64,000 nucleotides of DNA from Tabrizicola_A sp965284335 (lineage in GTDB: Bacteria > Pseudomonadota > Alphaproteobacteria > Rhodobacterales > Rhodobacteraceae), in assembly GCF_965284335.1 (NCBI RefSeq), contig NZ_OZ260076.1; one strand, 5' to 3'. A program made the position numbers and the translations under genes. The notes below the pieces were generated by a model that was given only the letters and a program-made list of their open reading frames with translations, made no database searches and had not been told where the DNA came from. Positions 1 through 7,919 of the stretch are shown in pieces (position 1 is the stretch's first letter; each line of letters opens with the position of its first letter).

Positions 1-5
1 TGGCA

Positions 6-46
6 TTTAAAGCTTTCCTGAAACTCTTCTACAGGAAAGCTTTAAA
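6..46. repeat. Perfect 15-bp inverted repeat at window edge
   Basis: The arms TTTAAAGCTTTCCTG (6-20) and its exact reverse complement (32-46) flank an 11-nt spacer. It could be a hairpin or a dyad operator for a gene outside the window. It is AT-richer than its surroundings. A second, imperfect dyad lies at 118-163 and may help end the minus-strand oxidase transcript. Nothing else is seen in 1-179. Confidence 0.6.
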
Positions 47-179
47 CACTGTGCAGATGACAGGCTAGTGACAATTCGCGGGGCCGGGCGATTTCCGCCG
101 ATTTGCGCGTCGTTGGCGGTTCCCGCCCTTCTTGCAAACTGCTCTGCGAAGAGGGCCGGAACGGCCAGGATGAGCGGGC

Positions 180-1481
180 CTAAAGGCCGATGCGGTCGCG
201 CAGCGAAAACCATGTCATGGCCAAGACTAAAAGCGGCCAGCGAAAGCCTGTGCCACCGGGAAAGCGGGGTTGCGGCAGGCTGGCCATCAGATCAAAATCG
301 CCCGCATTGCCCGCCACCGCCTCGGCCATCAGCTTGCCCGCAAGGGTGGCCATGGCCACCCCATGGCCCGAATAGCCCGAGGCCGACAGGATATTGGGCC
401 GGGGCCTTGTAAAGCAGGGCATACGGTTCATCGTGATGGCCAGCGTGCCGCCCCAAGCATAGTCAATGCGGGTGTCTTTCAGCTGAGGATAGACCTCAAG
501 CATCGGTTTTCGCACGGTTTTCACAAGGTCTGGGAAGCGGTAGCCATAGCTTTCGCCACCCCCGAACAACAGGCGGTTGTCTTCGGACAGTCGCCAGTAA
601 TTGACCACGAATTTGGTATCGGCCACGGCCACGGGTTCGGAAAGGATCTCGGCTGCGCGGTCGCCCAAGGGTTCGGTGGCAACGATGAAATTGTTGATCG
701 GCATGACCTTGGCGGCCACCTTGGGTTCCAGATCGCCCAGATAGCCATTGGCCGCCAAGATCACCTGATCGCAGGTGACGCGGCCTCGGGCGGTGTGGAC
801 ATGCGGTTTTGCGCCCTCGGTGATCTCGGTTACCTCGGACATCTCATGGATCACCGCGCCCGCCTTTTGCGCGGCGCGTGCAAGGCCGATGGCATAGTTC
901 AGGGGATGCACATGGCCTGCGCCGCGGTCAATTTCGCCGCCGCGATAGGCTTTTGACCCGATCAGCCCCTGAATGCCCGCGCGGTCAAGGGGTTCAAGCT
1001 GGTCATAGCCATAGTCGCGGTGGAGCTTTTCGGCATAGGCGTGGGTGTCGCGCACCTCGGTGTCGGACCAGCAGGCATGGGCGATGCCGGGGTAAAAGGT
1101 GCAGGGCATGTCATGGTGCGTGATCAGGGTTTTGACCAGCGCCTTGGCGTCTTCGGCCAGATCCCACAGTCGATGAGCGGCGTCGCGGCCCATGACCTTT
1201 TCGATCCAGATCTGGTCTTGCCGCTGGCCCGAGCCGACCTGCCCGCCATTGCGCCCCGAGGCACCAAAGCCCACGCGATGCGCCTCAACCACCACCACCG
1301 ACAGGCCCTTTTCGGCCAGATGCAGTGCCGCGGAAAGACCGGTATAGCCCGCGCCGATGATGCAGACATCGGCCCGAACCTCTCCCACAAGGGGCGGGCA
1401 GGGGGCAAATTCGGCACGGGTGGCGGCGTAAAAGGACGGGGGATATTCCCCCGCCCGGTCATTCACATGCAAAAGGTTCAT
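180..1481 (-). CDS. puuB: FAD-dependent oxidoreductase, gamma-glutamylputrescine oxidase type
   Basis: Predicted flavoprotein oxidase of the DAO/PuuB family, which oxidatively deaminates gamma-glutamylated amines. The 433-aa protein has an N-terminal dinucleotide-binding motif GAGYTG (about residues 43-48), the family motif GFGASGRNGGQ (71-81), and a C-terminal FAD segment with SGYSGHGVA. It starts 9 bp after the stop of the PuuA-type ligase and is the last gene of the eight-gene operon. The placement after a gamma-glutamyl ligase supports the PuuB role. The true substrate could be another gamma-glutamyl amine, because the transporter in this operon is of the polar-amino-acid type and not PotABCD-like. 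Confidence 0.85.
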   Translation of the reverse strand: MNLLHVNDRAGEYPPSFYAATRAEFAPCPPLVGEVRADVCIIGAGYTGLSAALHLAEKGLSVVVVEAHRVGFGASGRNGGQVGSGQRQDQIWIEKVMGRDAAHRLWDLAEDAKALVKTLITHHDMPCTFYPGIAHACWSDTEVRDTHAYAEKLHRDYGYDQLEPLDRAGIQGLIGSKAYRGGEIDRGAGHVHPLNYAIGLARAAQKAGAVIHEMSEVTEITEGAKPHVHTARGRVTCDQVILAANGYLGDLEPKVAAKVMPINNFIVATEPLGDRAAEILSEPVAVADTKFVVNYWRLSEDNRLLFGGGESYGYRFPDLVKTVRKPMLEVYPQLKDTRIDYAWGGTLAITMNRMPCFTRPRPNILSASGYSGHGVAMATLAGKLMAEAVAGNAGDFDLMASLPQPRFPGGTGFRWPLLVLAMTWFSLRDRIGL

Positions 1482-1490
1482 GCGCGCCCC

Positions 1491-2846
1491 TTACACGTTC
1501 AACAGAAGATGTTCGCGCTCCCACGGGCTGATGACTTGCAGGAACTCTTTGTATTCGTTGCGCTTTACGCTGTCATAGACCTTGCAGAAATCCGGGCCCA
1601 TGATCTCGGTCAGAGCGGCGTCTTCTTCCAGAAGATCCAGCGCGTCGCCCAGCGTGGTGGGGATTTCGTCGCTGTCGATATAGGCGTTGCCCTGAAATTC
1701 GGGGCGGGGGGCGACCTTGTTCATCAGCCCCAGATAGCCGCAAGCAAGGGTCGAGGCGATGCCGAGATAGGGGTTGCAATCCATCCCCGGCAGGCGGTTT
1801 TCCACCCGGCGCGCGGCGGCCGATGAGATCGGCACGCGGATGCCCGTGGTGCGGTTGTCGCGGCCCCATTCCAGATTGATCGGCGCGGCAAAGTCCGGGA
1901 CATAGCGGCGATAGCTGTTGACGTAAGGCGCGAACAGCGCGACCGCCGCGCCAAGGTGCTTTTGCATGCCGCCGATGAAATGGTGAAACGCCTCGGTTTC
2001 CACGCCTTTGGGGCCGGCGAAGATGTTCTTGCCGGTCCGGCTGTCGACCACCGAGGTGTGGATATGCATGGCCGAGCCCGGCTCATCCGCGATGGGTTTG
2101 GCCATGAAGGTGGCAAAGCAATCGTGGCGAAGGGCGGCCTCGCGGATCAGGCGTTTGAAGAAGAACACATCATCGGCCAGACGCACCGGGTCGCCGTGGG
2201 CGAGGTTCAACTCGATCTGGCCCGCGCCGCCTTCTTGCAGGATGCCATCGATTTCAAGACCTTGGGCTTCGGCAAAGTCATAGATATCGTCAATCACCTT
2301 GCCGTATTCATCCACCGCCGAGAGCGAATAGGCCTGCTTGCCCGCCGCCCGGCGGCCCGAGCGGCCCATGGGCGGGATGACGGGCTGATTGGGGTCGATG
2401 TTGCGCGCGGTCAGGAAGAATTCCATTTCCGGCGCGACAACGGGTTTCCAGCCTTGGGCGGCGTAAAGATCGACGATCCGGCGCAGCACGTTGCGGGGGG
2501 AGAAGGGCACGAGGTTGCCTTGTTGATCCTTGGCGTCATGGATCACCTGCAAGGTCACATCCGCCGTCCAAGGGGCGGCGGTGGCGGTGGACCAATCGGG
2601 TTCCAAGATCATGTCAGGTTCGGTGAAGGCGTCAAAAGGGTTGTCGGCCCATTCGCCGGTGATGGTTTGCAGAAAGATGGAATTTGGCAGGAAGTAGTTG
2701 GTTTGCTTGCCAAACTTGGCTGCGGGCATGGCCTTGCCACGCGCCACACCGGCAATGTCGCCGATCACACATTCCACCTCATCCACACGACGGTTGCCGA
2801 TATATTCGCGGGCTGCCTCGGGCAGCTGGTCGGTCCATTTGGACAT
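1491..2846 (-). CDS. puuA: Glutamine synthetase family gamma-glutamyl-amine ligase, PuuA type
   Basis: A 451-aa glutamine synthetase-fold enzyme predicted to join the gamma-carboxyl of glutamate to putrescine or a similar amine using ATP. The family blocks are visible: the metal-binding GQIELNLAHGDP, the ATP/glutamate segment FMAKPIADEPGSAMHIHTS, and the arginine-rich NRTTGIRVP. It lacks the features of a dodecameric housekeeping GlnA (no adenylylation-site tail) and is followed directly by a PuuB-type oxidase. Start ATG at 2846 follows the amidotransferase stop by 34 bp; the ribosome binding site is weak. It is distinct from the second GS-like gene upstream in the same operon. Confidence 0.85.
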   Translation of the reverse strand: MSKWTDQLPEAAREYIGNRRVDEVECVIGDIAGVARGKAMPAAKFGKQTNYFLPNSIFLQTITGEWADNPFDAFTEPDMILEPDWSTATAAPWTADVTLQVIHDAKDQQGNLVPFSPRNVLRRIVDLYAAQGWKPVVAPEMEFFLTARNIDPNQPVIPPMGRSGRRAAGKQAYSLSAVDEYGKVIDDIYDFAEAQGLEIDGILQEGGAGQIELNLAHGDPVRLADDVFFFKRLIREAALRHDCFATFMAKPIADEPGSAMHIHTSVVDSRTGKNIFAGPKGVETEAFHHFIGGMQKHLGAAVALFAPYVNSYRRYVPDFAAPINLEWGRDNRTTGIRVPISSAAARRVENRLPGMDCNPYLGIASTLACGYLGLMNKVAPRPEFQGNAYIDSDEIPTTLGDALDLLEEDAALTEIMGPDFCKVYDSVKRNEYKEFLQVISPWEREHLLLNV

Positions 2847-2880
2847 GAGTCACACTTTTTGTTCGGGTTGACCCCAGAGA

Positions 2881-3624
2881 TCACGCCTTGGCGGGCGCAG
2901 GCGTCTGGGGGGCCTTGGAGTGGGGGGCCTTGGATCCGGGCGTTTTGGATCGGGGGGCCTTAAAGAAAGCGGCGATACGCGCCGCCATGGTCTTGTCTTG
3001 CAAGGGCGTGTCCAGACGGGCGGCGGCCTTGGCCATCACCTCATCGGGCACCACGCCTTTGCCCCGGGTCTGCATCAACCCATCCACGAATTCGGGGCGA
3101 AATTCGGGGTGGGCCTGCACCGTCAGCGCATAGTCATCATATAAAAGCGCCGCATTGGTGCAAAAGTCGTTCGAGGCAATCACCCGTGCGCCCGCAGGGG
3201 CCTGAACCACCTGATCGCGGTGCCAGGCGTTCAGCGTCATCGGCTGGCCTTCGAAATCATAATCGGTCGCCCCCACGGCCCAGCCGCCGGCATAGCGTTC
3301 CACCTTGCCGCCCATCGCTTGGGCGATGATCTGGTGGCCAAAGCAGATGCCAACCATCGGCACATGGGCGGCAAAGCTTTGGCGAATGAACTCTTCGAGC
3401 GGGGCAATCCAAGGGTGGTCTTCATAGACCCCATGGCGTGAGCCGGTGATGAGCCAGCCATCGCAATCGGTGACTGCGGCGGGAAACTCTCCCTCAACCA
3501 CCTTATAGGTGCGAAAGCGAAAGCCGTGGCCGTCCAAAAGCCGGGCGAACATATCGGGGTAATCGCCCATTTGCGGGGCGAGCGGCTCGGGGGCGAGGCC
3601 GGTTTGCAAAATGCCGATCAGCAT
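2881..3624 (-). CDS. Class I glutamine amidotransferase (GMP-synthase-like domain)
   Basis: A 247-aa single-domain class I amidotransferase. The catalytic triad can be placed: Cys94 in GICFGHQ, and His172/Glu174 in AHPEF. No synthetase domain is attached, so it probably acts as a free hydrolase. Between two gamma-glutamyl ligases, hydrolysis of a gamma-glutamyl bond (the PuuD-like step) is a reasonable inference, but PuuD belongs to a different subfamily. The last 26 residues (222-247) form an unusual Ser/Pro/Lys/Ala tail built from degenerate five-residue units and encoded by a 15-nt minisatellite, probably disordered and dispensable. Confidence 0.8.
   Translation of the reverse strand: MLIGILQTGLAPEPLAPQMGDYPDMFARLLDGHGFRFRTYKVVEGEFPAAVTDCDGWLITGSRHGVYEDHPWIAPLEEFIRQSFAAHVPMVGICFGHQIIAQAMGGKVERYAGGWAVGATDYDFEGQPMTLNAWHRDQVVQAPAGARVIASNDFCTNAALLYDDYALTVQAHPEFRPEFVDGLMQTRGKGVVPDEVMAKAAARLDTPLQDKTMAARIAAFFKAPRSKTPGSKAPHSKAPQTPAPAKA
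2893..2965. repeat. Degenerate 15-nt minisatellite in the amidotransferase 3' end
   Basis: On the plus strand, units like GGGGGCCTTGGATCC recur about four times, with period 15. In the coding frame of the minus-strand gene each unit encodes a variant of A-P-x-S-K. The period is a multiple of three, so unit loss or gain would keep the frame. Confidence 0.6.
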
Positions 3625-3702
3625 GAAATGTCCAAGATGTCCTGAGGTCTAGCCTAGCGCAGCGCCCCCCCGGTTGGTCAAGGGGGACGTTGCAGGGGGG
3701 GG

Positions 3703-3746
3703 ACGATGTCTGCCAAGACATCGTGCCGGAGTTTGCCAAAACTCCG
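3703..3746. repeat. Two adjacent intra-operon hairpins
   Basis: A 9-bp stem (ACGATGTCT / AGACATCGT, 3703-3724) is followed by an 8-9 bp stem (CGGAGTTT / AAACTCCG, 3727-3746). They lie between the upstream GS-like gene and the amidotransferase gene. No U-tract follows on the minus strand, so an mRNA stability or processing role is likelier than termination. Confidence 0.5.
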
Positions 3747-3749
3747 TTG

Positions 3750-5090
3750 TCAGACCGTATCGAGGTAGAGGTCGATGCGCTCTTGTGGGGTCAGCTCGCC
3801 AATATAATGCAGCTCTTGGCGTTTGGTTGAGATGAGGTTCTTGATCAGCTCGGGGTGCAAAAAGCGCGGCACGATGGTGCTTTGCTCCAGCGCCTCGATC
3901 GCCTCTTCCCATGTGGCGGGAATTTGCGGCAGACCCTCTTGGGCATAGGCATTGCCGACGATGGGGCTGGCCGGTTCCATCTGATGTTCGATGCCATCAA
4001 GGGCGGCACCAAGGATGGCGGCCAGCATCAGATAGGGGTTCACATCGCCCCCCGCCACGCGGTGTTCGATGCGCCGCGCCGAGGTGGCGCCGGCGGGGAT
4101 GCGAATGGCGGTGGTGCGGTTTTCATAGCCCCAAGCAATAGAGGTCGGGGCATGTTTGCCCGGCACCAGCCGTTCATAGCTGTTTTGATGCGGGGCAAAG
4201 ATCAGCGCCGAGTCGCGCATGGCATGCAGGCAGCCCGCGACGGCCTGTTTCATAATCGTCGTGCCCTTGGGGCCGCCGCTGTCAAACACATTGTCGCCCG
4301 CCTCGTTGATCAGGCTGAAATGGGTGTGCAGGCCCGAGCCGGAATATTCCGGGTAGGGTTTGGCCATGAAGCTGGCGGCAAAGCCGTGGCGGCGGGCAAG
4401 GCCCTTGACCAGCATCTTGAAAAGCCAGGCATCATCGGCGGCGCGCAAGGGGTCGTCGCAATGCATCAGGTTCACTTCGAACTGACCAAGCCCGGTTTCC
4501 GAGGTGGTGGTGTCGGCGGGAATGTCCATCGCCTCGCAGGCGTCGTAAAGGTCGGTAAAGAAGGTGTCGAAGGCGTCAAGGGCGCGGATCGACAGCGTCT
4601 CGGCCGCTTTGCGTCGCTTGCCCGAGCGGGGCGAGGGCGGCACTTGCAGGGTTTTGCCAGAGTCGTCGATCAGGAAAAACTCGAGCTCCATCGCGCAGAC
4701 CGGGGTGAGCCCACGCGCCTTGAAGCGCTGCACGATGGTGTTGAGCGCATGGCGGGGGTCGCCTTCATAAGGCGCGCCGTTTTCGCGAAACATCCAGATC
4801 GGCAACAGCGCGGTCGGGGCCTCGAGCCAAGGCATCGGCATAAAGCCGCGTTCGGTGGGTTTCAAAACGCCGTCTTGGTCGCCTTGTTCAAAAACCAAGG
4901 GGCTATCGTCGATATCTTCGCCCCAGATATCAAGGTTCAGAACCGAAAACGGAAAGCGCGTGCCGTTCTTGACCACGTTTTCGGCAAATCTTGTGGGCAC
5001 GCGTTTGCCGCGGGCCTGACCATTCAAATCCGCCGCCGCCACCCGGATGGTGCGGACGTTGGGGTGCTTTCTCAGCCAATCTTTCATCAT
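3750..5090 (-). CDS. Second glutamine synthetase family protein
   Basis: A GS-fold ligase of about 446 aa, paralogous to the PuuA-type enzyme downstream. Visible blocks are GQFEVNLMHCDDPLRAADDA (metal and ammonia pocket), FMAKPYPEYSGSGLHTHFS (ATP/glutamate) and NRTTAIRIP. The frame is open further upstream, but those codons encode no GS-like sequence. The tandem ATG codons at 5090 and 5087 fit the family N-terminus. It follows the ABC permease gene by 154 bp. It probably gamma-glutamylates a second amine or alkylamine; which of the two paralogues uses putrescine cannot be told from sequence. Confidence 0.82.
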   Translation of the reverse strand: MMKDWLRKHPNVRTIRVAAADLNGQARGKRVPTRFAENVVKNGTRFPFSVLNLDIWGEDIDDSPLVFEQGDQDGVLKPTERGFMPMPWLEAPTALLPIWMFRENGAPYEGDPRHALNTIVQRFKARGLTPVCAMELEFFLIDDSGKTLQVPPSPRSGKRRKAAETLSIRALDAFDTFFTDLYDACEAMDIPADTTTSETGLGQFEVNLMHCDDPLRAADDAWLFKMLVKGLARRHGFAASFMAKPYPEYSGSGLHTHFSLINEAGDNVFDSGGPKGTTIMKQAVAGCLHAMRDSALIFAPHQNSYERLVPGKHAPTSIAWGYENRTTAIRIPAGATSARRIEHRVAGGDVNPYLMLAAILGAALDGIEHQMEPASPIVGNAYAQEGLPQIPATWEEAIEALEQSTIVPRFLHPELIKNLISTKRQELHYIGELTPQERIDLYLDTV

Positions 5091-5223
5091 GTTCAACGTG
5101 AGGTCAGGGCATGGTCCCCCGCGCCAGACCCCTTTGGTCCGGCAGGCAGGTAAAGCCGGATCATGCCCTTGATCCTTTCCCTGTTTGTTGATCAACGCAA
5201 GGGGACCGTCGCGGCCCGGCCTT

Positions 5224-5237
5224 AATTTGATCAAATT
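5224..5237. promoter_or_regulatory. Palindrome AATTTGATCAAATT, candidate operator
   Basis: A perfect 14-bp AT-rich dyad lies between the permease stop (5245) and the GS-like gene start (5090). A related core, GTTGATCAAC, lies nearby at about 5187. The two dyads ahead of a metabolic gene suggest a repressor site and a possible internal promoter. The regulator is unknown. Confidence 0.4.
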
Positions 5238-5244
5238 TAGGATA

Positions 5245-6078
5245 CTACCGGATCACATTCATGCGCAAGCGATTTCTAACGCGCTGATTGGAGGGCAGGT
5301 GGCGATTAAGCCGCCGGTTCACAAGGCCAAAGACCCAGATGATGACCAAGGTCAGCAGGATGAAGTAAAAGCCGACAATGGGGTAGGGGATGAAGGGGTT
5401 AAAGGTCTTGTCGGCGAAGTAATTGGCGTAATAGAGCGCATCGCCCATCTGGCGAAAGGCCGGGAAGCTGGCGAAGAACACCAGCGTGGTGGCGTGAAAG
5501 AGGAAGATCGCCTCGTTGGTATAGGCGGGCCAGCCAAGGCGCAGCATGGTGGGCCATTGGATGCGGCGGAATTTCTGCCAGCCGGAAATGCCATAGGCAT
5601 CGGCGGCCTCAAGATCGCCCTTCGGGATCGAGCGCAGCGCGCCGTAGAAGATCTCGGCCGAATAGGCGGCGGTGTTGAGGAACAAAACCAACAGCGCCCC
5701 GGCCCAAGCCCGCGTGAGCCATGCGGTTTCCACCGTGATGCCAAAGACATCAATCCCTGCGCGGGGCAGCAAGACCAGCGTTTCATAGGCGATGAAGAAC
5801 TGGATGAACAAGGGCGAGCCGCGGAAGACAAAGATGAACCATTCGGCAGGTTTGCGCGCCCATGGGCTGCGCGCCGCTTTGGCCAAGGCCAGCGCATTGG
5901 CCAGAAAGAAGCCAAAGCCGAGCGCCATGACGCCGAAATAGACGTTCCAGATCATGCCCGACCCGATCAGCGTGAAATGCTGGCAGAGCGTGAAATCGGT
6001 GCGCGGCAAGAGGTTTTCACCATAGCCGAGCGAGCGGAAGGCATAGGCCTGAATGGTTTCAACGCAGGTCATGGTCAT
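5245..6078 (-). CDS. Polar amino acid-type ABC transporter permease (HisM-like)
   Basis: Inner-membrane permease of the His/Glu/Gln/Arg transporter family, 277 aa with about five to six hydrophobic segments. The EAA loop that docks the ATPase is visible as EAADAYGISGWQKFRRI. The ATG at 6078 overlaps the upstream permease stop by 4 bp (ATGA), which decides the start; in-frame codons further upstream overlap the other permease and are not used. It works with the HisQ-like permease, the binding protein and the ATPase encoded just upstream. Confidence 0.88.
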   Translation of the reverse strand: MTMTCVETIQAYAFRSLGYGENLLPRTDFTLCQHFTLIGSGMIWNVYFGVMALGFGFFLANALALAKAARSPWARKPAEWFIFVFRGSPLFIQFFIAYETLVLLPRAGIDVFGITVETAWLTRAWAGALLVLFLNTAAYSAEIFYGALRSIPKGDLEAADAYGISGWQKFRRIQWPTMLRLGWPAYTNEAIFLFHATTLVFFASFPAFRQMGDALYYANYFADKTFNPFIPYPIVGFYFILLTLVIIWVFGLVNRRLNRHLPSNQRVRNRLRMNVIR

Positions 6079-6953
6079 ATGGCGGCCTTTCGCATGGCTT
6101 CGCCTGCGGCGGTGGCCTGCCCTTTGGACAGCCGCGCCGAAATGCGGCCCAAGACCCCTTCGGAAACCTTGGTCATCAGAAGATAAAACACCAAAAGCGC
6201 CATGAAATACCACAGCCGCCAATCGGGGTGGGGGTATTCATAGGCGTTGGTCTTCAAGCCGCCCAGCTCGCGGGCGTAATAGACAATGTCTTCGATCCCC
6301 AAAAGGAACAGCAAGGGCGTCGCTTTGATAAGGATCATCCACAGGTTCGACAGGCCCGGCAGGGCATAGACCCACATCTGCGGCACCAAAATGCGACGAA
6401 ACACCTGCCGGGGGCTCATGCCATAGGCCTCGGCGGTTTCCAATTGGGCGCGCGGCACGGCCTCCATCGCGCCGTAAAGGACGTTGGCGGCAAAGGCGCC
6501 GAAGACGATGGAAAAGGTGATCACGGCCAAAAGGAAGGCATAGGCATCATGCCAGATCGCCGACGAGCGGGCCAAGGGCACCTTGGCCTCGGGACAGACG
6601 CGGAATTCAAGGCCCTGCCAAGGCCAGAGACCCGCTTCGCAGACCGCCAAGCTTTTGAGATATTCGATGCCCTGATCCAGCGCGATGACGAAGAAAAGGA
6701 AAAATACGATGTCGGGCACCCCGCGCACCATGGCGACATAGGTTTTGCCAAAGATGCGGGCGGGCAGAAACTGTGAGCGCGCCGCCGTGGCCCCACCAAA
6801 GCCAAAGGCCATGGCGGTGGGTGCGGTGATGGCCACAAGGGTCAGAACGGTGACAAAGGACCAATAGAAATTGATATGCTTGCCCGAGCTGAGATAGCAG
6901 GCCAGCCATTGCACCCCTTCGATCGCCTTGGGATCTGCGCAGAATGAGAACAT
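6075..6953 (-). CDS. Polar amino acid-type ABC transporter permease (HisQ-like)
   Basis: Partner permease, 292 aa, with the EAA docking motif ETAEAYGMSPRQVFRRI and several membrane spans. It has an insertion with two cysteines (about residues 104-120, VCEAGLWP and FRVCPEA) that would lie outside the membrane and could form a disulfide. The start ATG at 6953 has a good Shine-Dalgarno sequence (GGAAGGAC) about 6 nt upstream. The gene is separated from the binding protein gene by 107 bp containing a terminator-like hairpin and two palindromes, and it is translationally coupled to the next permease. Confidence 0.88.
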   Translation of the reverse strand: MFSFCADPKAIEGVQWLACYLSSGKHINFYWSFVTVLTLVAITAPTAMAFGFGGATAARSQFLPARIFGKTYVAMVRGVPDIVFFLFFVIALDQGIEYLKSLAVCEAGLWPWQGLEFRVCPEAKVPLARSSAIWHDAYAFLLAVITFSIVFGAFAANVLYGAMEAVPRAQLETAEAYGMSPRQVFRRILVPQMWVYALPGLSNLWMILIKATPLLFLLGIEDIVYYARELGGLKTNAYEYPHPDWRLWYFMALLVFYLLMTKVSEGVLGRISARLSKGQATAAGEAMRKAAI

Positions 6954-6972
6954 CGGTTTGTCCTTCCGGGCG

Positions 6973-7017
6973 CGGATTTTCGTCGAAAATCCGGAACCGA
7001 GTTTTCGACGAAAACTC
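6973..7017. repeat. Two TTTTCG-CGAAAA palindromes side by side
   Basis: CGGATTTTCGTCGAAAATCCG (shown here by its core at 6974-6992) and GAGTTTTCGACGAAAACTC (6999-7017) are consecutive near-perfect palindromes. A third member occurs at 46668-46688. They are short interspersed palindromes and here follow a terminator-like hairpin. Confidence 0.7.
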
Positions 7018-7024
7018 TAAAAAA

Positions 7025-7050
7025 GGGCCGGGGCAAGCCTGCCCCGGCCC
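7025..7050 (-). terminator. Rho-independent terminator or attenuator after the binding-protein gene
   Basis: An 11-bp perfect GC-rich stem (GGGCCGGGGCA / TGCCCCGGCCC) with a 4-nt loop is followed on the minus strand by six U residues. It sits 10 bp after the binding-protein stop and before the permease genes. It most likely reduces transcription into the permeases, or protects the 3' end of the binding-protein message. Confidence 0.85.
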
Positions 7051-7060
7051 GGATCAAGGC

Positions 7061-7813
7061 TTAGCAGCCTTCTTTGCCAGCATCGCCCCAGACCACAGCG
7101 TTCGGGCCGAAGTATTCTTCTTTGACGATCATGGCGTCCAAAGTGCCGTCGCATTTCATCGACTTGATGGCCGCGTCAAACTTGGCGCGCAGCTCGTCGT
7201 CGCTGTCGCGGAAGGCCAGACCAACGCCATTGCCCAAGGCCACTTCGTTTTCCAACAAGACCAGCGCGCCGCCGGATTCTGCGGCCATCGGCACGAGATA
7301 GTCTTTGTCGGCAAACACAGCCACAGCCTCGCCGTTCTTCACCGCCGCCACGGTTTCTTCGGGCGTTGCATATTCCAGCAAGGTCATGCCCTGCTCGGCG
7401 ATATAGCCGGCCTGAATGGTGCCGGTCTGGGCCGAGACCGGGCCCGACATCAGATCAACATCGGCGGCGAGGGCAAGATAGGCCGATTTGGTCGGCGGCA
7501 GGTAGCCTTGGGCGAAATCAACCACCTCTTCGCGCTCGTCGGTGATCGACATGCCGGCGATGATCACGTCATAGTTGCCCGATTGAAGGTTCGGAATGAT
7601 GCTGTCCCAAGCGTTGGTGACCCATTCGCAGGTCAGGCCCGCGCGCTTGCACAGCTCATCGCCAAGCTCGCGCTCAAAGCCTGCGACTTCGCCGGCGTCA
7701 TTGATGAAGTTGTAGGGAGGGTAGGCGCCCTCGGTGCCCAGACGCACGACGTCTTGGGCAAAGGCGGTGGAGGCAAGGCCCGCAAGGGCGGTGGCAAGCA
7801 GCAGTTTTTTCAT
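7061..7813 (-). CDS. Polar amino acid ABC transporter substrate-binding protein
   Basis: Periplasmic family 3 solute-binding protein, 250 aa. The N-terminus MKKLLLATALAGLASTAFA is a Sec signal peptide with cleavage after AFA. The mature sequence opens with the family pattern LGTEGAYPPYNF and contains GFERELGDELCKR and the Asp-rich hinge region. The start at 7813 (not five codons further upstream) is chosen for the signal peptide and the GGGAGA ribosome binding site. Ligand is unknown; the family binds lysine, arginine, histidine, ornithine or opines. The downstream gamma-glutamylation genes suggest an amine-bearing compound. Confidence 0.88.
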   Translation of the reverse strand: MKKLLLATALAGLASTAFAQDVVRLGTEGAYPPYNFINDAGEVAGFERELGDELCKRAGLTCEWVTNAWDSIIPNLQSGNYDVIIAGMSITDEREEVVDFAQGYLPPTKSAYLALAADVDLMSGPVSAQTGTIQAGYIAEQGMTLLEYATPEETVAAVKNGEAVAVFADKDYLVPMAAESGGALVLLENEVALGNGVGLAFRDSDDELRAKFDAAIKSMKCDGTLDAMIVKEEYFGPNAVVWGDAGKEGC

Positions 7814-7919
7814 TCTATCGTCTCCCATAGGTGTTTTGGTTGTGTCGATGGCTCACTAAAGCCACCCTGTCGTAAATTCGTCAATGGGGCCAAGGTGGCG
7901 CGGCAGGCTTGCCCCCGCG

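Noticed and set aside
3855..5153. Long open frame antisense to the second GS-like gene
   Set aside because: Shadow of a conserved coding sequence, composition His/Gly/Arg-rich with no motif.
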